In this document: positions 34,009-42,683 of the stretch, piece by piece
Position numbering within the stretch: the stretch's first letter is position 1
How the letters are laid out: every line of letters starts with the position of its first letter
Assembly (NCBI RefSeq): GCF_001040705.1
Contig: NZ_CVQP01000006.1
Coordinates: 1-48,560 of the forward strand
Reading direction: 5' to 3'
Origin: Rhodococcus sp. RD6.2
GTDB lineage: Bacteria; Actinomycetota; Actinomycetes; Mycobacteriales; Mycobacteriaceae
DNA length: 48,560 nucleotides
Notes under the pieces: model-generated
The model's input: only the letters and a program-made list of their open reading frames with translations
The model's database searches: none
Told to the model about the DNA's origin: nothing
Made by a program: the position numbers and the translations under genes

Positions 34009-35151
34009 ATGCACTCACCGCTGGTCCCGGCGGCGACCACACCCGATCCCGCGACCGAGACTCTGCGCGCCGAGGTCCGCGCCTTCCTGCGCGAGCAGAT
34101 CGACGCAGGCGTCTTCATCCCCGGCGTCGACACGTGGCTGACGCGCTGGGACCCGGAGTTCACCCGAGCGCTCGCCGAACGCGGCTGGGTCGGCATGACG
34201 ATCCCCACCGAGTACGGCGGTCACGGCAGGACGTTCATGGAACGGTTCGTCGTCACCGAGGAACTGCTTGCGGTGGGTGCTCCCGTCGCCGCCCAGTGGG
34301 TCGCCGACCGGCAGGCGGCTCCGTCGTTACTCAAGTACGGCACCGAGGAGCAGAAGCGGCGGTTCCTGCCCGGAATCGCGCGCGGCGAGATCTGCTGGGC
34401 CATCGGCATGTCCGAGCCGGAGTCGGGATCCGACCTGGCGAGCGTCCGTACGAAGGCGGTGCGCGTGAACGGCGGCTGGGCGATCACCGGAACCAAGCTG
34501 TGGACGTCCGGCGCGCACCACGCGGACGCCTTCTTCGCGCTCGCCCGGTCCGCGCCGCTCGACCCGGCACACCGACACGACGGACTCAGCCAGTTCATCG
34601 TGCTCCTCGACTCCCCCGGTGTCACGATCCGGCCGATCCTGTCGATGTCCGGCGATCACCACTTCAACGAGGTGCTGCTGGACAACGTCGTCGTCCCCGA
34701 CGAACTGGTGCTCGGCACGATCGGTGACGGGTGGGCGCAGGTCACGTCCGAACTCGGCTACGAACGCAGCGGACCGGAACGGTTCCTGTCCACGTTCACG
34801 CTGCTCGGAGCGACGGTCGACGAGATCGCGGCGGGCCGGATGCCCGCCGATCCGCGGGTCGGGGCCCTTGTCGGCCGGCTCGTCGGCCTGCACCACATGT
34901 CGACGGCAGTGTCGGAGGCGCTCGAGCGTCGGGAGAAGGCGGACGTCGCGGCGTCGGTCGTGAAGGTGCTCGGCACCGCCACCGAGGGAGACGTCGCGGA
35001 TCTCGCCGCCGAACTGAGCGACGAGGACGCCCCCGCCGCCTTCAGAGAACTCGTCGACGCGGGAGCGATGCAGCGGCCGGGATTCACCCTCCGCGGTGGA
35101 ACGAGTGAGATTCTGCGCGGCGTGATCGCGCGGGGACTGGGGATGCGGTGA
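34009..35151 (+). CDS. Acyl-CoA dehydrogenase (3 of 4), probable alpha subunit of a heteromeric pair
   Basis: A 380-residue dehydrogenase. IPTEYGGHGRTFMERFVVTE, IGMSEPESGSDLASVRTKA, WAITGTKLWTSGAHHADAFF and a C-terminal RGGTSEILRGVIARGL identify the family. The pattern is like the FadE proteins of mycobacterial steroid catabolism that work as alpha2-beta2 tetramers with a shorter neighbour. The ribosome site GGAGGAC precedes ATG 34009. The next gene starts within its stop codon (GTGA), consistent with co-assembly. Confidence 0.9.
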   Translation: MHSPLVPAATTPDPATETLRAEVRAFLREQIDAGVFIPGVDTWLTRWDPEFTRALAERGWVGMTIPTEYGGHGRTFMERFVVTEELLAVGAPVAAQWVADRQAAPSLLKYGTEEQKRRFLPGIARGEICWAIGMSEPESGSDLASVRTKAVRVNGGWAITGTKLWTSGAHHADAFFALARSAPLDPAHRHDGLSQFIVLLDSPGVTIRPILSMSGDHHFNEVLLDNVVVPDELVLGTIGDGWAQVTSELGYERSGPERFLSTFTLLGATVDEIAAGRMPADPRVGALVGRLVGLHHMSTAVSEALERREKADVAASVVKVLGTATEGDVADLAAELSDEDAPAAFRELVDAGAMQRPGFTLRGGTSEILRGVIARGLGMR

Positions 35152-36152
35152 GCACCGAACTGGACGACCTGACCCGCATGCTGGACGAGGTCTTCGAAAC
35201 CGCCGGGACGGCACCGGATTTCGACCCGACCCTGTGGAAGACGCTGACGGACCTCGGCCTGACCCGGTTGACCGGCACCGAGGACGTGGGCGGCAGCGGC
35301 GGCGACTGGACCGAGGCAGCCGTCCTCCTGGCCGCCGCCGGCGCGAGCGCCGCACCCGCTCCCCTCGCGGAGAACGACCTGCTCGCCGGCTGGCTCGCCG
35401 ACTCCGCAGGACTGGACCCGGTTCACGCCGGTACGGTGCGCACGGTCGCGGTGCTCGGATCCGACGGTGTCGCACATCATGTTCCGTGGGCGCGGACTGC
35501 CGACCTGCTGGTGCTGCTGTGGCCGAGCGGCGACGGCTGGCGGGTCGGGCAGGTCGAACGCACGGACGTCGATCTCGTCGAGGGCACCAACCTCGCCGGT
35601 GAGCCCCGGGACCGGGTGACCGTCGACCCGGCATCCCGGAGCGGGGTCGCGACCGCGGGCACCGTCGCACGGGAGCTGCACCTGCGCGGCGCACTGGCCC
35701 GAGCGCTGGCGATGACCGGGGCGTCGGGCCGGGTACTCGACATCGTCGTCGCTCACACGACCACCCGAACCCAGTTCGGCCGGCCCGTCGCCGCGTTCCA
35801 GGCCGTTCAGCATCTCGTCGCGGACATCGCCACCCACGACGCGCTCGGCCGCGCCGCCACCGAGGCCGCTGTCGCCGCGGTCCTCACCCACGGATTCGAT
35901 TCCACGGCAACCGAGTTCGCGATCGCGGCGGCACGATCCTGCACCGGGCACGCCACCGCGACGGTCGTCCGCAACGCCCATCAGGCGATGGGCGCCATCG
36001 GGTTCACCGCCGAGCACGACCTGCACCGGTTCACCAACAGGCTGCTGTCGTGGCGCGGCGAGTTCGGCTCGCTGCGCTCCTGGGACGACGCCCTCACCAG
36101 CGCCGCCGCCGTCGCGGGCGGAGATGGCCTGTGGGAGTTGATCAGCGGCTGA
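35148..36152 (+). CDS. Acyl-CoA dehydrogenase-like short subunit (4 of 4)
   Basis: A 334-residue acyl-CoA-dehydrogenase-fold protein, shorter than usual. The mid-domain is reduced: I find no SEPxxGSD-type FAD loop, only GWRVGQVERTDVDLVEGTNL. The C-terminal helical domain is preserved (TTTRTQFGRPVAAFQAVQHL, AHQAMGAIGFTAEHDLHRF). This is the form seen in the beta subunits of heteromeric FadE pairs. Its GTG lies in the preceding gene's stop. Its end overlaps the convergent, broken enoyl-CoA hydratase by 11 bp. Confidence 0.85.
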   Translation: MSTELDDLTRMLDEVFETAGTAPDFDPTLWKTLTDLGLTRLTGTEDVGGSGGDWTEAAVLLAAAGASAAPAPLAENDLLAGWLADSAGLDPVHAGTVRTVAVLGSDGVAHHVPWARTADLLVLLWPSGDGWRVGQVERTDVDLVEGTNLAGEPRDRVTVDPASRSGVATAGTVARELHLRGALARALAMTGASGRVLDIVVAHTTTRTQFGRPVAAFQAVQHLVADIATHDALGRAATEAAVAAVLTHGFDSTATEFAIAAARSCTGHATATVVRNAHQAMGAIGFTAEHDLHRFTNRLLSWRGEFGSLRSWDDALTSAAAVAGGDGLWELISG

Positions 36153-37208
36153 TCTCGTCGATCAACGACCACGCGAGCGCCGTCTCGGTGTCGAGTGCGG
36201 CGCCGGTGACGCACAGCCAGTAGGCACGGTGCCGCCCGATCCGGCGCGGGATGCTGACGCAGCCGCCTGCCCCGGGGATCAGTCCCATCGACACCTCGGG
36301 CAGCCGGAACACGGTGCCCTGCGCGGCGACGATGCGGGATGCGAAGGCGGGCACCTCGATGCCCGCTCCCACGCAGCTGCCGTGCACGCGGACCTCGACG
36401 CGGTCGGCGAGCGCGGCGACCGGTAGCGCGGCCCCGGCTCTCGTCCGGATCAGGTGCGCGGTCCCCAGGTCGGGAGTGGTACCGAACTCGTCGAGGTCGC
36501 CGCCCGCCGAAAACACCGGGCCCGCGCCGTCGAGCAGGACGGAGGTAATGGTGTCATCGGCCAACGCGAGGCGCAGCGCCTCGACGAGACCGTCGCGGAC
36601 CTCGGCGCCGTACGCGTTGCGGCGTTGCGGCGTTCCGGCCGGTTGAGGGTGATGTGCAGGCGGTCGCCGTCCCGGTCGACGAGCACCGGCTGCTGCGGGG
36701 ACGGCGGCGGCAGCGGCCGTGGCCCCCGGCCGACGATCCACCGCCGGAACCCGGGCGTCCCGAGAAGTGTGGAATAGCCGAGGGATTCGACGTCGAGGGC
36801 CTCCGGAACCGACAGCGTTTCCGATGCCCGGAGCACATGCGCGAGGACCATCGCCGCATGCTCCTGGTCCGCGACGGCACCCACCAGGTCGTCCAGAGCG
36901 GACACGGGATCGGGCGCGGCGACCACCGGCGTCTGCGACGCCGACCCGAGCGGGGCGACGGTGGTGTCGAGCGCCGCGGCAACCGCGAGCTGTTCGGGCG
37001 TGAGCGGCTCCGGTCGGGTGCGGAGCCCGACCAGCAGCCGCACCGGGGTACGTGCCCGGTACACGGCGCGTGCGGCGGTGGCCGCGTCGACGTCGGCGTC
37101 GAGGTCCACGACGACCAGCGGCTCGTCGACCGCGGCGTCGTCGGTGAGCAGCGGCAGATCGGCGGCCCCGTCGGCGAGCGCGGCAGGGGTGACGACAAAC
37201 AGGCCCAT
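36142..37208 (-). pseudogene. Enoyl-CoA hydratase/isomerase gene broken by an 8-bp tandem duplication
   Basis: Reading from ATG 37208 the frame gives an unfamiliar N-terminal region and then a crotonase start, LHITLNRPERRNA, before switching to nonsense near 36620. A second frame resumes exactly there as AYGAEVRDGLVEALRLALAD and continues with FSAGGDLDEFG, the oxyanion-hole loop, and PEVSMGLIPGAGG to the stop at 36142. The 8-mer CGTTGCGG is present twice in tandem (36615-36630). Removing one copy leaves 1059 bp, 353 codons, in one frame. The intact product would be a 352-residue enoyl-CoA hydratase-like protein. It is either a real recent lesion or a sequence error. Confidence 0.85.
36615..36630. 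repeat. 8-bp tandem duplication causing the frameshift
   Basis: CGTTGCGG occurs twice head to tail, followed by a partial third unit (CGTT). It lies inside the Arg-Arg-Asn-Ala codons of the crotonase start motif. Confidence 0.9.
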
Positions 37209-37293
37209 CGCCCCAGCGTGCCAGACGATCGCGCCGCGCTGGGCAGTCCCACCTGCACGACAACGGTCCACCGGCAGCGGGCGGTGCCCGCCG

Positions 37294-37299
37294 TACGAT
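37294..37299 (+). promoter_or_regulatory. Possible -10 element for the CoA-transferase gene
   Basis: TACGAT stands in the 188-bp divergent spacer (37209-37396), about 100 bp before the first usable GTG. It would also fit a shorter leader if translation began upstream of 37397. The support is weak. Confidence 0.25.
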
Positions 37300-37396
37300 C
37301 GGGCCCGCTGCCGAGACTCCCCCGTCCCGCCGGGTACGTGACTGGGCGGAGTCCGGTGTCGCGGCGCTCACCGGTCGCCCGGACGGGCCACCGCTC

Positions 37397-38425
37397 GTGC
37401 CGCCCGGGGATGCCGCGACCGTCGGCGGCAGCGGCAGGCTGCTCCGCACGGCCGACGGCTTGGCTGCGGTGTCCTGCGCCCGTCCCGACGACCCGGCGCT
37501 GCTGGGGGCGCTCATCTGCGCAGAGGTGGACCCGGCAGATCCGTGGCCCGCGGTGACGGCGTGGCTGGCGTCCCATTCGGGTGCCGAACTCGCCGATCGC
37601 GCGGAGATGCTCGGGATCGCCGCGGCTCCCGTGCAGCCGCCCACCCCGCCGGAGCCGCTGCCCCTCGCTCCCCCGCGGTCGGTGGACGGACTGCTCGTCG
37701 TGGACTTCGGGTCGCTGTGGGCGGCGCCGCTGTGCGCGCACCTCCTCGGTCTGGCGGGGGCGCGGGTGGTGAAGGTCGAGACGCCGTCGCGGCCGGACGG
37801 TGCACGTCGCGGGAACCCCGGCTTCTACGCCCTGCTGCACGGCGGCCACGAATCCGTGTGCCTCGATCCCGGCCGGCCCGCGGACCGTGCCGCTCTGTCG
37901 GAACTGGTGGCCGCCGCCGACGTCGTCGTCGAGGCGTCGCGCCCGCGCGCGCTGGCCGGGTTCGGGCTCGACGCCGAGGAATCGGTGGCGCGGGGCACGA
38001 CCTGGGTGTCGATCACCGCGGCCGGGCGGGCAAGCGGGCGTGTCGGATTCGGTGACGACGTCGCGGCCGCGGCCGGCCTGGTGGCCCGTGACGCCGACGG
38101 ACCGATGTTCGTGGGCGACGCGATCGCCGATCCCCTGACCGGCCTCGCCGCGGCCGCGCTCGCCTGCTCCGCCGATGCGCCGGGACGGCTGATCGAGGTG
38201 TCCATGACCGATGTCGTGGCCGCCACCCTGACCGACTCCCGGGAGGCGTCCCCCACCGCCCGGCAGGACGGGCACCGCTGGGTGGTCGACACCGAGAACG
38301 GGGTGGCCGAGATCGTCAAACCGCGGACCCGCCCGGCGACCGGGGAGGCCCCGGAACTCGGCCGCGACACCGCCACGGTGCTGCGTTCACTGGGCATCCG
38401 GACCTCGGGAGTGTCGACGCTGTGA
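37397..38425 (+). CDS. Family III CoA-transferase, N-terminus uncertain
   Basis: A 342-residue frame with the CaiB/BaiF core: VDGLLVVDFGSLWAAPLCAH, LAGARVVKVETPSRPDGAR, FYALLHGGHESVCLD and TWVSITAAGR. In-frame codons before GTG 37397 still look coding (RVRDWAESGVAALTGRPDG), a motif I associate with the start of this protein group. There is no ATG, GTG or TTG back to the stop at 37190-37192, so either the start is non-standard (CTG 37253) or the 5' end is damaged. It is coupled to the amidohydrolase downstream by a GTGA overlap. The start given is the first ordinary one. Confidence 0.7.
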   Translation: MPPGDAATVGGSGRLLRTADGLAAVSCARPDDPALLGALICAEVDPADPWPAVTAWLASHSGAELADRAEMLGIAAAPVQPPTPPEPLPLAPPRSVDGLLVVDFGSLWAAPLCAHLLGLAGARVVKVETPSRPDGARRGNPGFYALLHGGHESVCLDPGRPADRAALSELVAAADVVVEASRPRALAGFGLDAEESVARGTTWVSITAAGRASGRVGFGDDVAAAAGLVARDADGPMFVGDAIADPLTGLAAAALACSADAPGRLIEVSMTDVVAATLTDSREASPTARQDGHRWVVDTENGVAEIVKPRTRPATGEAPELGRDTATVLRSLGIRTSGVSTL

Positions 38426-39831
38426 CCGAGCCGCTGCTGATCGTGGATGCCGAGGTCGACGGCCTCGCCGGCGTCGATGTCCGCGTCGAGGGCGGCCGGG
38501 TGGTCGAACTCGGGCACGGCCTGTCCCGCCGCGGCGCCGAGGTGGTCGGCGCGGCAGGCGGCGCCCTGATCCCCGGCCTCACCGATCATCACCTGCACCT
38601 GCACGCGACCGCGGCCGACGCGGTGTCGGTGCGCTGCGGGCCGCCCGCGGTGACCACCCGGGATGCACTACGCGACGCCCTCGCGTCGGCGCCCGCGGAC
38701 CCCGCGGGGTGGGTGCGCGGGGTCGGGTACGTGGAGTCGGTCGCCGGTGACCTCGATGCCGCTGCCCTGGACCGGCTCTGCCCGGACCGGCCGGTCCGGA
38801 TCCAGCACCGCAGCGGGGCGATGTGGATGCTCAACTCGGCGGCGGCCCGCGCGGCCGGGCTCGCGACCACGGACCATCCGGGGGCCGAGCGGGACGGCAC
38901 GGGCGAACCGACCGGCCGGGTGTGGCGGGCGGACAGCTGGCTGCGAACCCGCCTGCCCGCGACTCGGCCACCGTCGCTTGCGACGGTCGGGGCGGCACTG
39001 ACGGATTTCGGGATCACCTCGGTGACGGACGCGACCCCGGACCTGGCGCCGGAGTCGCAGAGCGCGATCTCGGACGCGATGACGTCCGGCGAGCTGCCGC
39101 AACGGGTGCACCTGCTCGGGGCTCCGCTGTGTGGCCACGTCCCCGGCACACGGCATCTGACAGTCGGTCCGTACAAGATCGTGCTCGCGGACTCCGGTCT
39201 GCCCGAACTGTCCACCCTCGCGGACACGATCGCCGCCGCGCATGCCGTCGGCCGTCCCGTCGCGGTGCACTGTGTGAGCCGCGAGGCCCTGCTGATCCTG
39301 CTCGTCGCGCTCGACGACATCGGCACGATTCCCGGAGACCGGATCGAACACGGCGCGTTGGTTCCCCGTGAAACACTCACGCGCATAAGAGCTCTCGGGC
39401 TGCGGGTCGTCACCCAACCCGGGTTCCTCTGCGACCGGGGCGACGACTACCTGCGCGACGTCGACCCGGTCGACCTGCCGGACCTGTACCGGTGCCGGTC
39501 ACTCGTCGACTCGGGCATCCCCCTCGCCCTGTCCAGCGACGCACCCTACGGACCGCTGGACCCGTGGCAGGTGATGGCCGCGGCCGTGGACCGTCGGGCC
39601 CGCACCGGCGCGACCGTCGGCGCGGGCGAGCGGCTCACCGCCGCGGAGGCACTGGACGGCTACCTCGCACCCGCAACCGATCCGGGCGGTGCGCCGCGCC
39701 GCGTCGTGGTGGGCGCCGACGCGGACCTGGTACTGCTGCACGGTCCTCTCGCCGATGTGCTGGCGACGCCGTCCGCCGACGCGGTGCGACGAACCTGGAC
39801 GCACGGCGACGCCGACGCGTTCGGCCGCTGA
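38422..39831 (+). CDS. Amidohydrolase 3-family metal-dependent hydrolase
   Basis: A 469-residue protein of the YtcJ/amidohydrolase-3 type. LIPGLTDHHLHLHA holds the first metal ligands, AVHCVSREALLILLVA and DRIEHGALVPRET the next His residues, and LSSDAPYGPLDPW the final Asp. A C-terminal VVVGADADLVLLHG closes the composite beta-sandwich. It hydrolyses an amide, carbamate or ester of unknown identity. It shares a GTGA overlap with the CoA-transferase, so its product may be the acid that is then activated. Confidence 0.87.
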   Translation: MTEPLLIVDAEVDGLAGVDVRVEGGRVVELGHGLSRRGAEVVGAAGGALIPGLTDHHLHLHATAADAVSVRCGPPAVTTRDALRDALASAPADPAGWVRGVGYVESVAGDLDAAALDRLCPDRPVRIQHRSGAMWMLNSAAARAAGLATTDHPGAERDGTGEPTGRVWRADSWLRTRLPATRPPSLATVGAALTDFGITSVTDATPDLAPESQSAISDAMTSGELPQRVHLLGAPLCGHVPGTRHLTVGPYKIVLADSGLPELSTLADTIAAAHAVGRPVAVHCVSREALLILLVALDDIGTIPGDRIEHGALVPRETLTRIRALGLRVVTQPGFLCDRGDDYLRDVDPVDLPDLYRCRSLVDSGIPLALSSDAPYGPLDPWQVMAAAVDRRARTGATVGAGERLTAAEALDGYLAPATDPGGAPRRVVVGADADLVLLHGPLADVLATPSADAVRRTWTHGDADAFGR

Positions 39832-39896
39832 ACCCCAGATGGTTTACTGAGTGGACGACGTCCGGGCGAGGCGGACGCACTGGCGGGAGGGCACCG

Positions 39897-40691
39897 GTGG
39901 CTGACAAGACGTTTGCGCCGGTCTTTCACTCCCCCAGCGCCGCCACCAGGCCGATCCGGACGCCGAAAACCGCCGAGATCGTCGCGAACACACTGCGCAA
40001 GATGATCATCGACGGGGCGCTGAAGGACGGCGACCACCTACCCCACGAAGCCGATCTGATGGACCGCTTCGCCATCAGCAGACCGACATTGCGGGAAGCG
40101 ATCCGCGTACTCGAATCCGACGGCCTCGTTGCGGTCCGGCGCGGATCACGATCCGGCGCCCGCGTGTGCGTCCCCGGCCCCGAGGTCGTGGCCCGGCCCG
40201 CGGCCCTGCTGATGGAACTGTCCGGTACGACGGTCGCCGACCTGTTCGTGGCCCGCGAGGCCGTCGAACCCGACGCGGCCCGCGTCCTCGCGGTGGCGGG
40301 CACCGACGAGGACTTCGACGAACTGGCCCGGATGGTCGAGGAGGACCTGCCCGCGTCCTACGCGTCGAAGACGCTGGTCGCGGGACTGTCGGCGTTCCAC
40401 CTGCGGGTGGTTCAGCTGTCCGGCAACGCACCGCTCGCGATCACCGCGGGGATGCTCTTCGAACTGACCCGACACGACACCGGCCCCGCGGTCCTCGAGA
40501 CGTCCGAGGAACGTGAGCTGTACGCGGCGAACCTGAAGCTCGCGGTCCGCTCCTGCCGCCGCCTGATCCGCCTGCTACGCGCCCGCGACGCCGACGGCGC
40601 CTTCTCGCACTGGCGCAAGCACGTCGTCAACGCGCGCCCCTTCCTCATCGACGGACGCGACGAGGAAGAGGTCCGGGACGCGCCGAACTGA
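39897..40691 (+). CDS. GntR-family regulator, FadR subfamily
   Basis: A 264-residue regulator. The GntR winged HTH (about residues 25-90) includes IVANTLRKMIIDGALKDGDH, LPHEADLMDRFAISRPTLRE and AIRVLESDGLVAVRRGSRSG. The FCD-type helical effector domain has FHLRVVQLSGNAPL with metal-binding His candidates. GTG 39897 follows GGGAGGG. It lies between the amidohydrolase operon and the MaoC/CitE pair, either of which it may control; FCD-domain regulators often bind short organic acids. Confidence 0.87.
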   Translation: MADKTFAPVFHSPSAATRPIRTPKTAEIVANTLRKMIIDGALKDGDHLPHEADLMDRFAISRPTLREAIRVLESDGLVAVRRGSRSGARVCVPGPEVVARPAALLMELSGTTVADLFVAREAVEPDAARVLAVAGTDEDFDELARMVEEDLPASYASKTLVAGLSAFHLRVVQLSGNAPLAITAGMLFELTRHDTGPAVLETSEERELYAANLKLAVRSCRRLIRLLRARDADGAFSHWRKHVVNARPFLIDGRDEEEVRDAPN

Positions 40692-40703
40692 TTCGTCCGT
40701 TCC

Positions 40704-41717
40704 TCAGGCGAACAGCGCCGTGAACCGCCAGTCCAGCACCGGCGCAGGCTCTGAGCCGCCCCGGTGCACGTGCACGATCGACCTCAGGTCGAGGGTGCCG
40801 CCGCCCCCGGACAGCGGCGTCGCCGACACGACGTACAGGTCGCTGGTGAGGGTGTCGCCCTCCGCGACGGGTCCGGTGTGATCGCACGACTGCCAACCGA
40901 GGACCGTAACCATGTTCGGCAAGGCGCGTGCGGCCTGCCCGAGCGCGACGCCGATCGTGTGCCCGCCGTAGACGAGTCGGCCTGCGGCACCGACCCGCTC
41001 GTCGTGGTGGGTGGCGGCGATGTTGAGCGTCAGCCGCGCGAGCTCGGGCGCGCTGGTGACGACGTCACCGCTGGAGGTGAATCGAGTTCCGACCAGGTCG
41101 GCGTCGAAATGTGCTCCGGGAACCCGATTTCGGAAGGCAGCCAGGTCGATCCCCTCGGGCGTCGACCAGTCGAGCCTCCCACCCGAACCGATCGCGGACA
41201 GGTCCGCGGAGCGCACCACGGTCGCCGGATCAACCCCTGGATGCACCGGCAGCATCGCGCAACGGTGGAAGTCGAGGACCGTGCGATCGTCCTGGTCGAC
41301 GGTCGTCATCCGCAGTGCCGCAAGTCCCGTCGCGGCACGGCCGGGCTTGACCGAGTTGCTCTTGAGTCCGACCACCTCGGTGGTGGTCCGCAGGGTGTCG
41401 CCGATCAGCGGCAGACGATGCAACTGCAGTCCGCGATAGAAGAGGTTCGCCTTCACGTGGTGGGTCGCCAGAGTGGACTGGCCGATCGCGACATCGGTGA
41501 CCAGGCCTGGATGCGCGAGCGGGCCGCCCGCGACGGCCGTCGACAGGTGGGCGTCGAGCGGCAACCGCAGCCGGTCGCCGAGGATCGCGTGGTGCGTGGC
41601 GGCGAGCCCGTCGGTGAGGGTGACGGCGGGCGCGGTGTCGAAGACCTGCCCGACGCCCAGTTCGTCGAAGTAGGGTCCGCCGACGGCGACGGTGCGGGTG
41701 AACTCGGGTTCGGTCAC
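40704..41717 (-). CDS. Double hot-dog MaoC protein, mesaconyl-CoA hydratase-like
   Basis: A 337-residue protein with two hot-dog halves. The first half has YFDELGVGQVFDTAPAVTLT and HHAILGDRLRLPLDAHL; the second has RLVYGGHTIGVALGQAARAL. Both halves recall bacterial mesaconyl-CoA (2-methylfumaryl-CoA) hydratase, whose second half has the same YGGH motif. That enzyme interconverts mesaconyl-CoA and beta-methylmalyl-CoA. It sits directly downstream of a CitE-family lyase (3 bp), the enzyme type that cleaves such products, which strengthens the call. An itaconyl-CoA or other enoyl-CoA substrate is possible. Confidence 0.82.
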   Translation of the reverse strand: MTEPEFTRTVAVGGPYFDELGVGQVFDTAPAVTLTDGLAATHHAILGDRLRLPLDAHLSTAVAGGPLAHPGLVTDVAIGQSTLATHHVKANLFYRGLQLHRLPLIGDTLRTTTEVVGLKSNSVKPGRAATGLAALRMTTVDQDDRTVLDFHRCAMLPVHPGVDPATVVRSADLSAIGSGGRLDWSTPEGIDLAAFRNRVPGAHFDADLVGTRFTSSGDVVTSAPELARLTLNIAATHHDERVGAAGRLVYGGHTIGVALGQAARALPNMVTVLGWQSCDHTGPVAEGDTLTSDLYVVSATPLSGGGGTLDLRSIVHVHRGGSEPAPVLDWRFTALFA

Positions 41718-41720
41718 AGG

Positions 41721-42560
41721 TCAGGCTCCGATCTGGGCGAGGGTGCGGCGGGCCGCGACGGCGACGGCCTGGTCGAGCATCCGGCCGTCGAGAAGTGCTG
41801 CGCCCACACCGCGCCCGGCGGCGGCGTCCAGCACCTCGAGAACGCGGCGGGCGTGCTCGATCTGGGTGGCGGTCGGGGTGAAGGTGTCGATGGTCGTGGC
41901 GATCTGCGCGGGATGGATGACCCACTTGCCGTCGAACCCTAGGTCGGCGCTCCAGTGCGCGGCGCGGCGGAACTCCTCGTCGTCAGCGGTACCGAGGTGC
42001 GGCCCGTCGATCGCCTGCACGCCGGCGGCGCGCGCGGCGTGCAGAATCCGATCCTGGACGTAGAGCCACTGCCGCGGCGGCGCGGTCGCCGAACGCCCCA
42101 GTGCGGCACCAAGATCCGCGTAGCCGATGATCACCGAGTCCACTCGCGGACCACGGACGATCTCGCCGATGTTCTCGACGCCTGCGGGTGTCTCCACCAG
42201 GGCCTGGATGCGAAGGTCGCAGCCGGCAGGCAGTCCGTTGGCAGCGACCGTCAGGGGTGCGGCCGACTCGACCTTGGGGATCACGATCGACGCCAGTCCG
42301 GGTGCCGCTGCCACGGCGGCGAGGTCGGCGGCGAACCACTCGGTGTCGGGCCCGTTCACTCGCACCGAGACGGTGCGGTCGCGTCCGAACTCGGCGGCGA
42401 GCGCGACGGCGAGGTCGCGGGCCGCGTCCTTCTCGGCCGGCGTCACGGCGTCTTCGAGGTCGAGGACCACCTCGTCGGCCTGCGAGGCGAGCGCCTTGCG
42501 GGCCTTGCGGTCGTCGGAGCCGGGCGCAACCAGCGCTGCTCGGCGGCGTACTGCTTTCAC
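41721..42560 (-). CDS. CitE-family acyl-CoA lyase (malyl-/citramalyl-CoA lyase type)
   Basis: A 279-residue TIM-barrel lyase. RAALVAPGSDDRKARKALAS, EVVLDLEDAV, ALVETPAGVENIGEIV (Glu metal ligand), VDSVIIGYADLGAALG (Asp ligand) and FDGKWVIHPAQI are family landmarks. These stand-alone CitE proteins cleave 3-hydroxy-dicarboxylyl-CoA esters, for example beta-methylmalyl-CoA to glyoxylate and propionyl-CoA or citramalyl-CoA to pyruvate and acetyl-CoA. GTG 42560 with GAGGG seven bases upstream is chosen; the frame runs to 42620 across the promoter. It is followed by the MaoC partner. Confidence 0.87.
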   Translation of the reverse strand: MKAVRRRAALVAPGSDDRKARKALASQADEVVLDLEDAVTPAEKDAARDLAVALAAEFGRDRTVSVRVNGPDTEWFAADLAAVAAAPGLASIVIPKVESAAPLTVAANGLPAGCDLRIQALVETPAGVENIGEIVRGPRVDSVIIGYADLGAALGRSATAPPRQWLYVQDRILHAARAAGVQAIDGPHLGTADDEEFRRAAHWSADLGFDGKWVIHPAQIATTIDTFTPTATQIEHARRVLEVLDAAAGRGVGAALLDGRMLDQAVAVAARRTLAQIGA

Positions 42561-42592
42561 GGTTGATCCCTCACGTTCGGCAGGCAATGCGG

Positions 42593-42645
42593 TACGTACA
42601 GCCATTGACATTTGTACCACTCCTCAATGAATATGGCCGTACAAA
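42593..42645. promoter_or_regulatory. Promoter/operator between citE-like and acyl-CoA dehydrogenase genes
   Basis: TTGACA at 42605-42610 with an AT-rich -10 region (TGAATAT, 42628-42634) is a credible plus-strand promoter. Around it are four GTAC cores (42594, 42598, 42614, 42639), including the pair TTTGTAC (42611-42617) and GTACAAA (42639-42645) in inverted orientation. It is a putative regulator site shared by both genes. Confidence 0.5.
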
Positions 42646-42683
42646 GTTGCCCCAGCATGCTGCCCGCTGATCGTGAGGACGCC

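Noticed and set aside
36600-36640. Programmed frameshift as the explanation for the broken enoyl-CoA hydratase
   Set aside because: The lesion is an exact 8-bp tandem duplication with no slippery heptamer, and crotonases are not known to need frameshifting.
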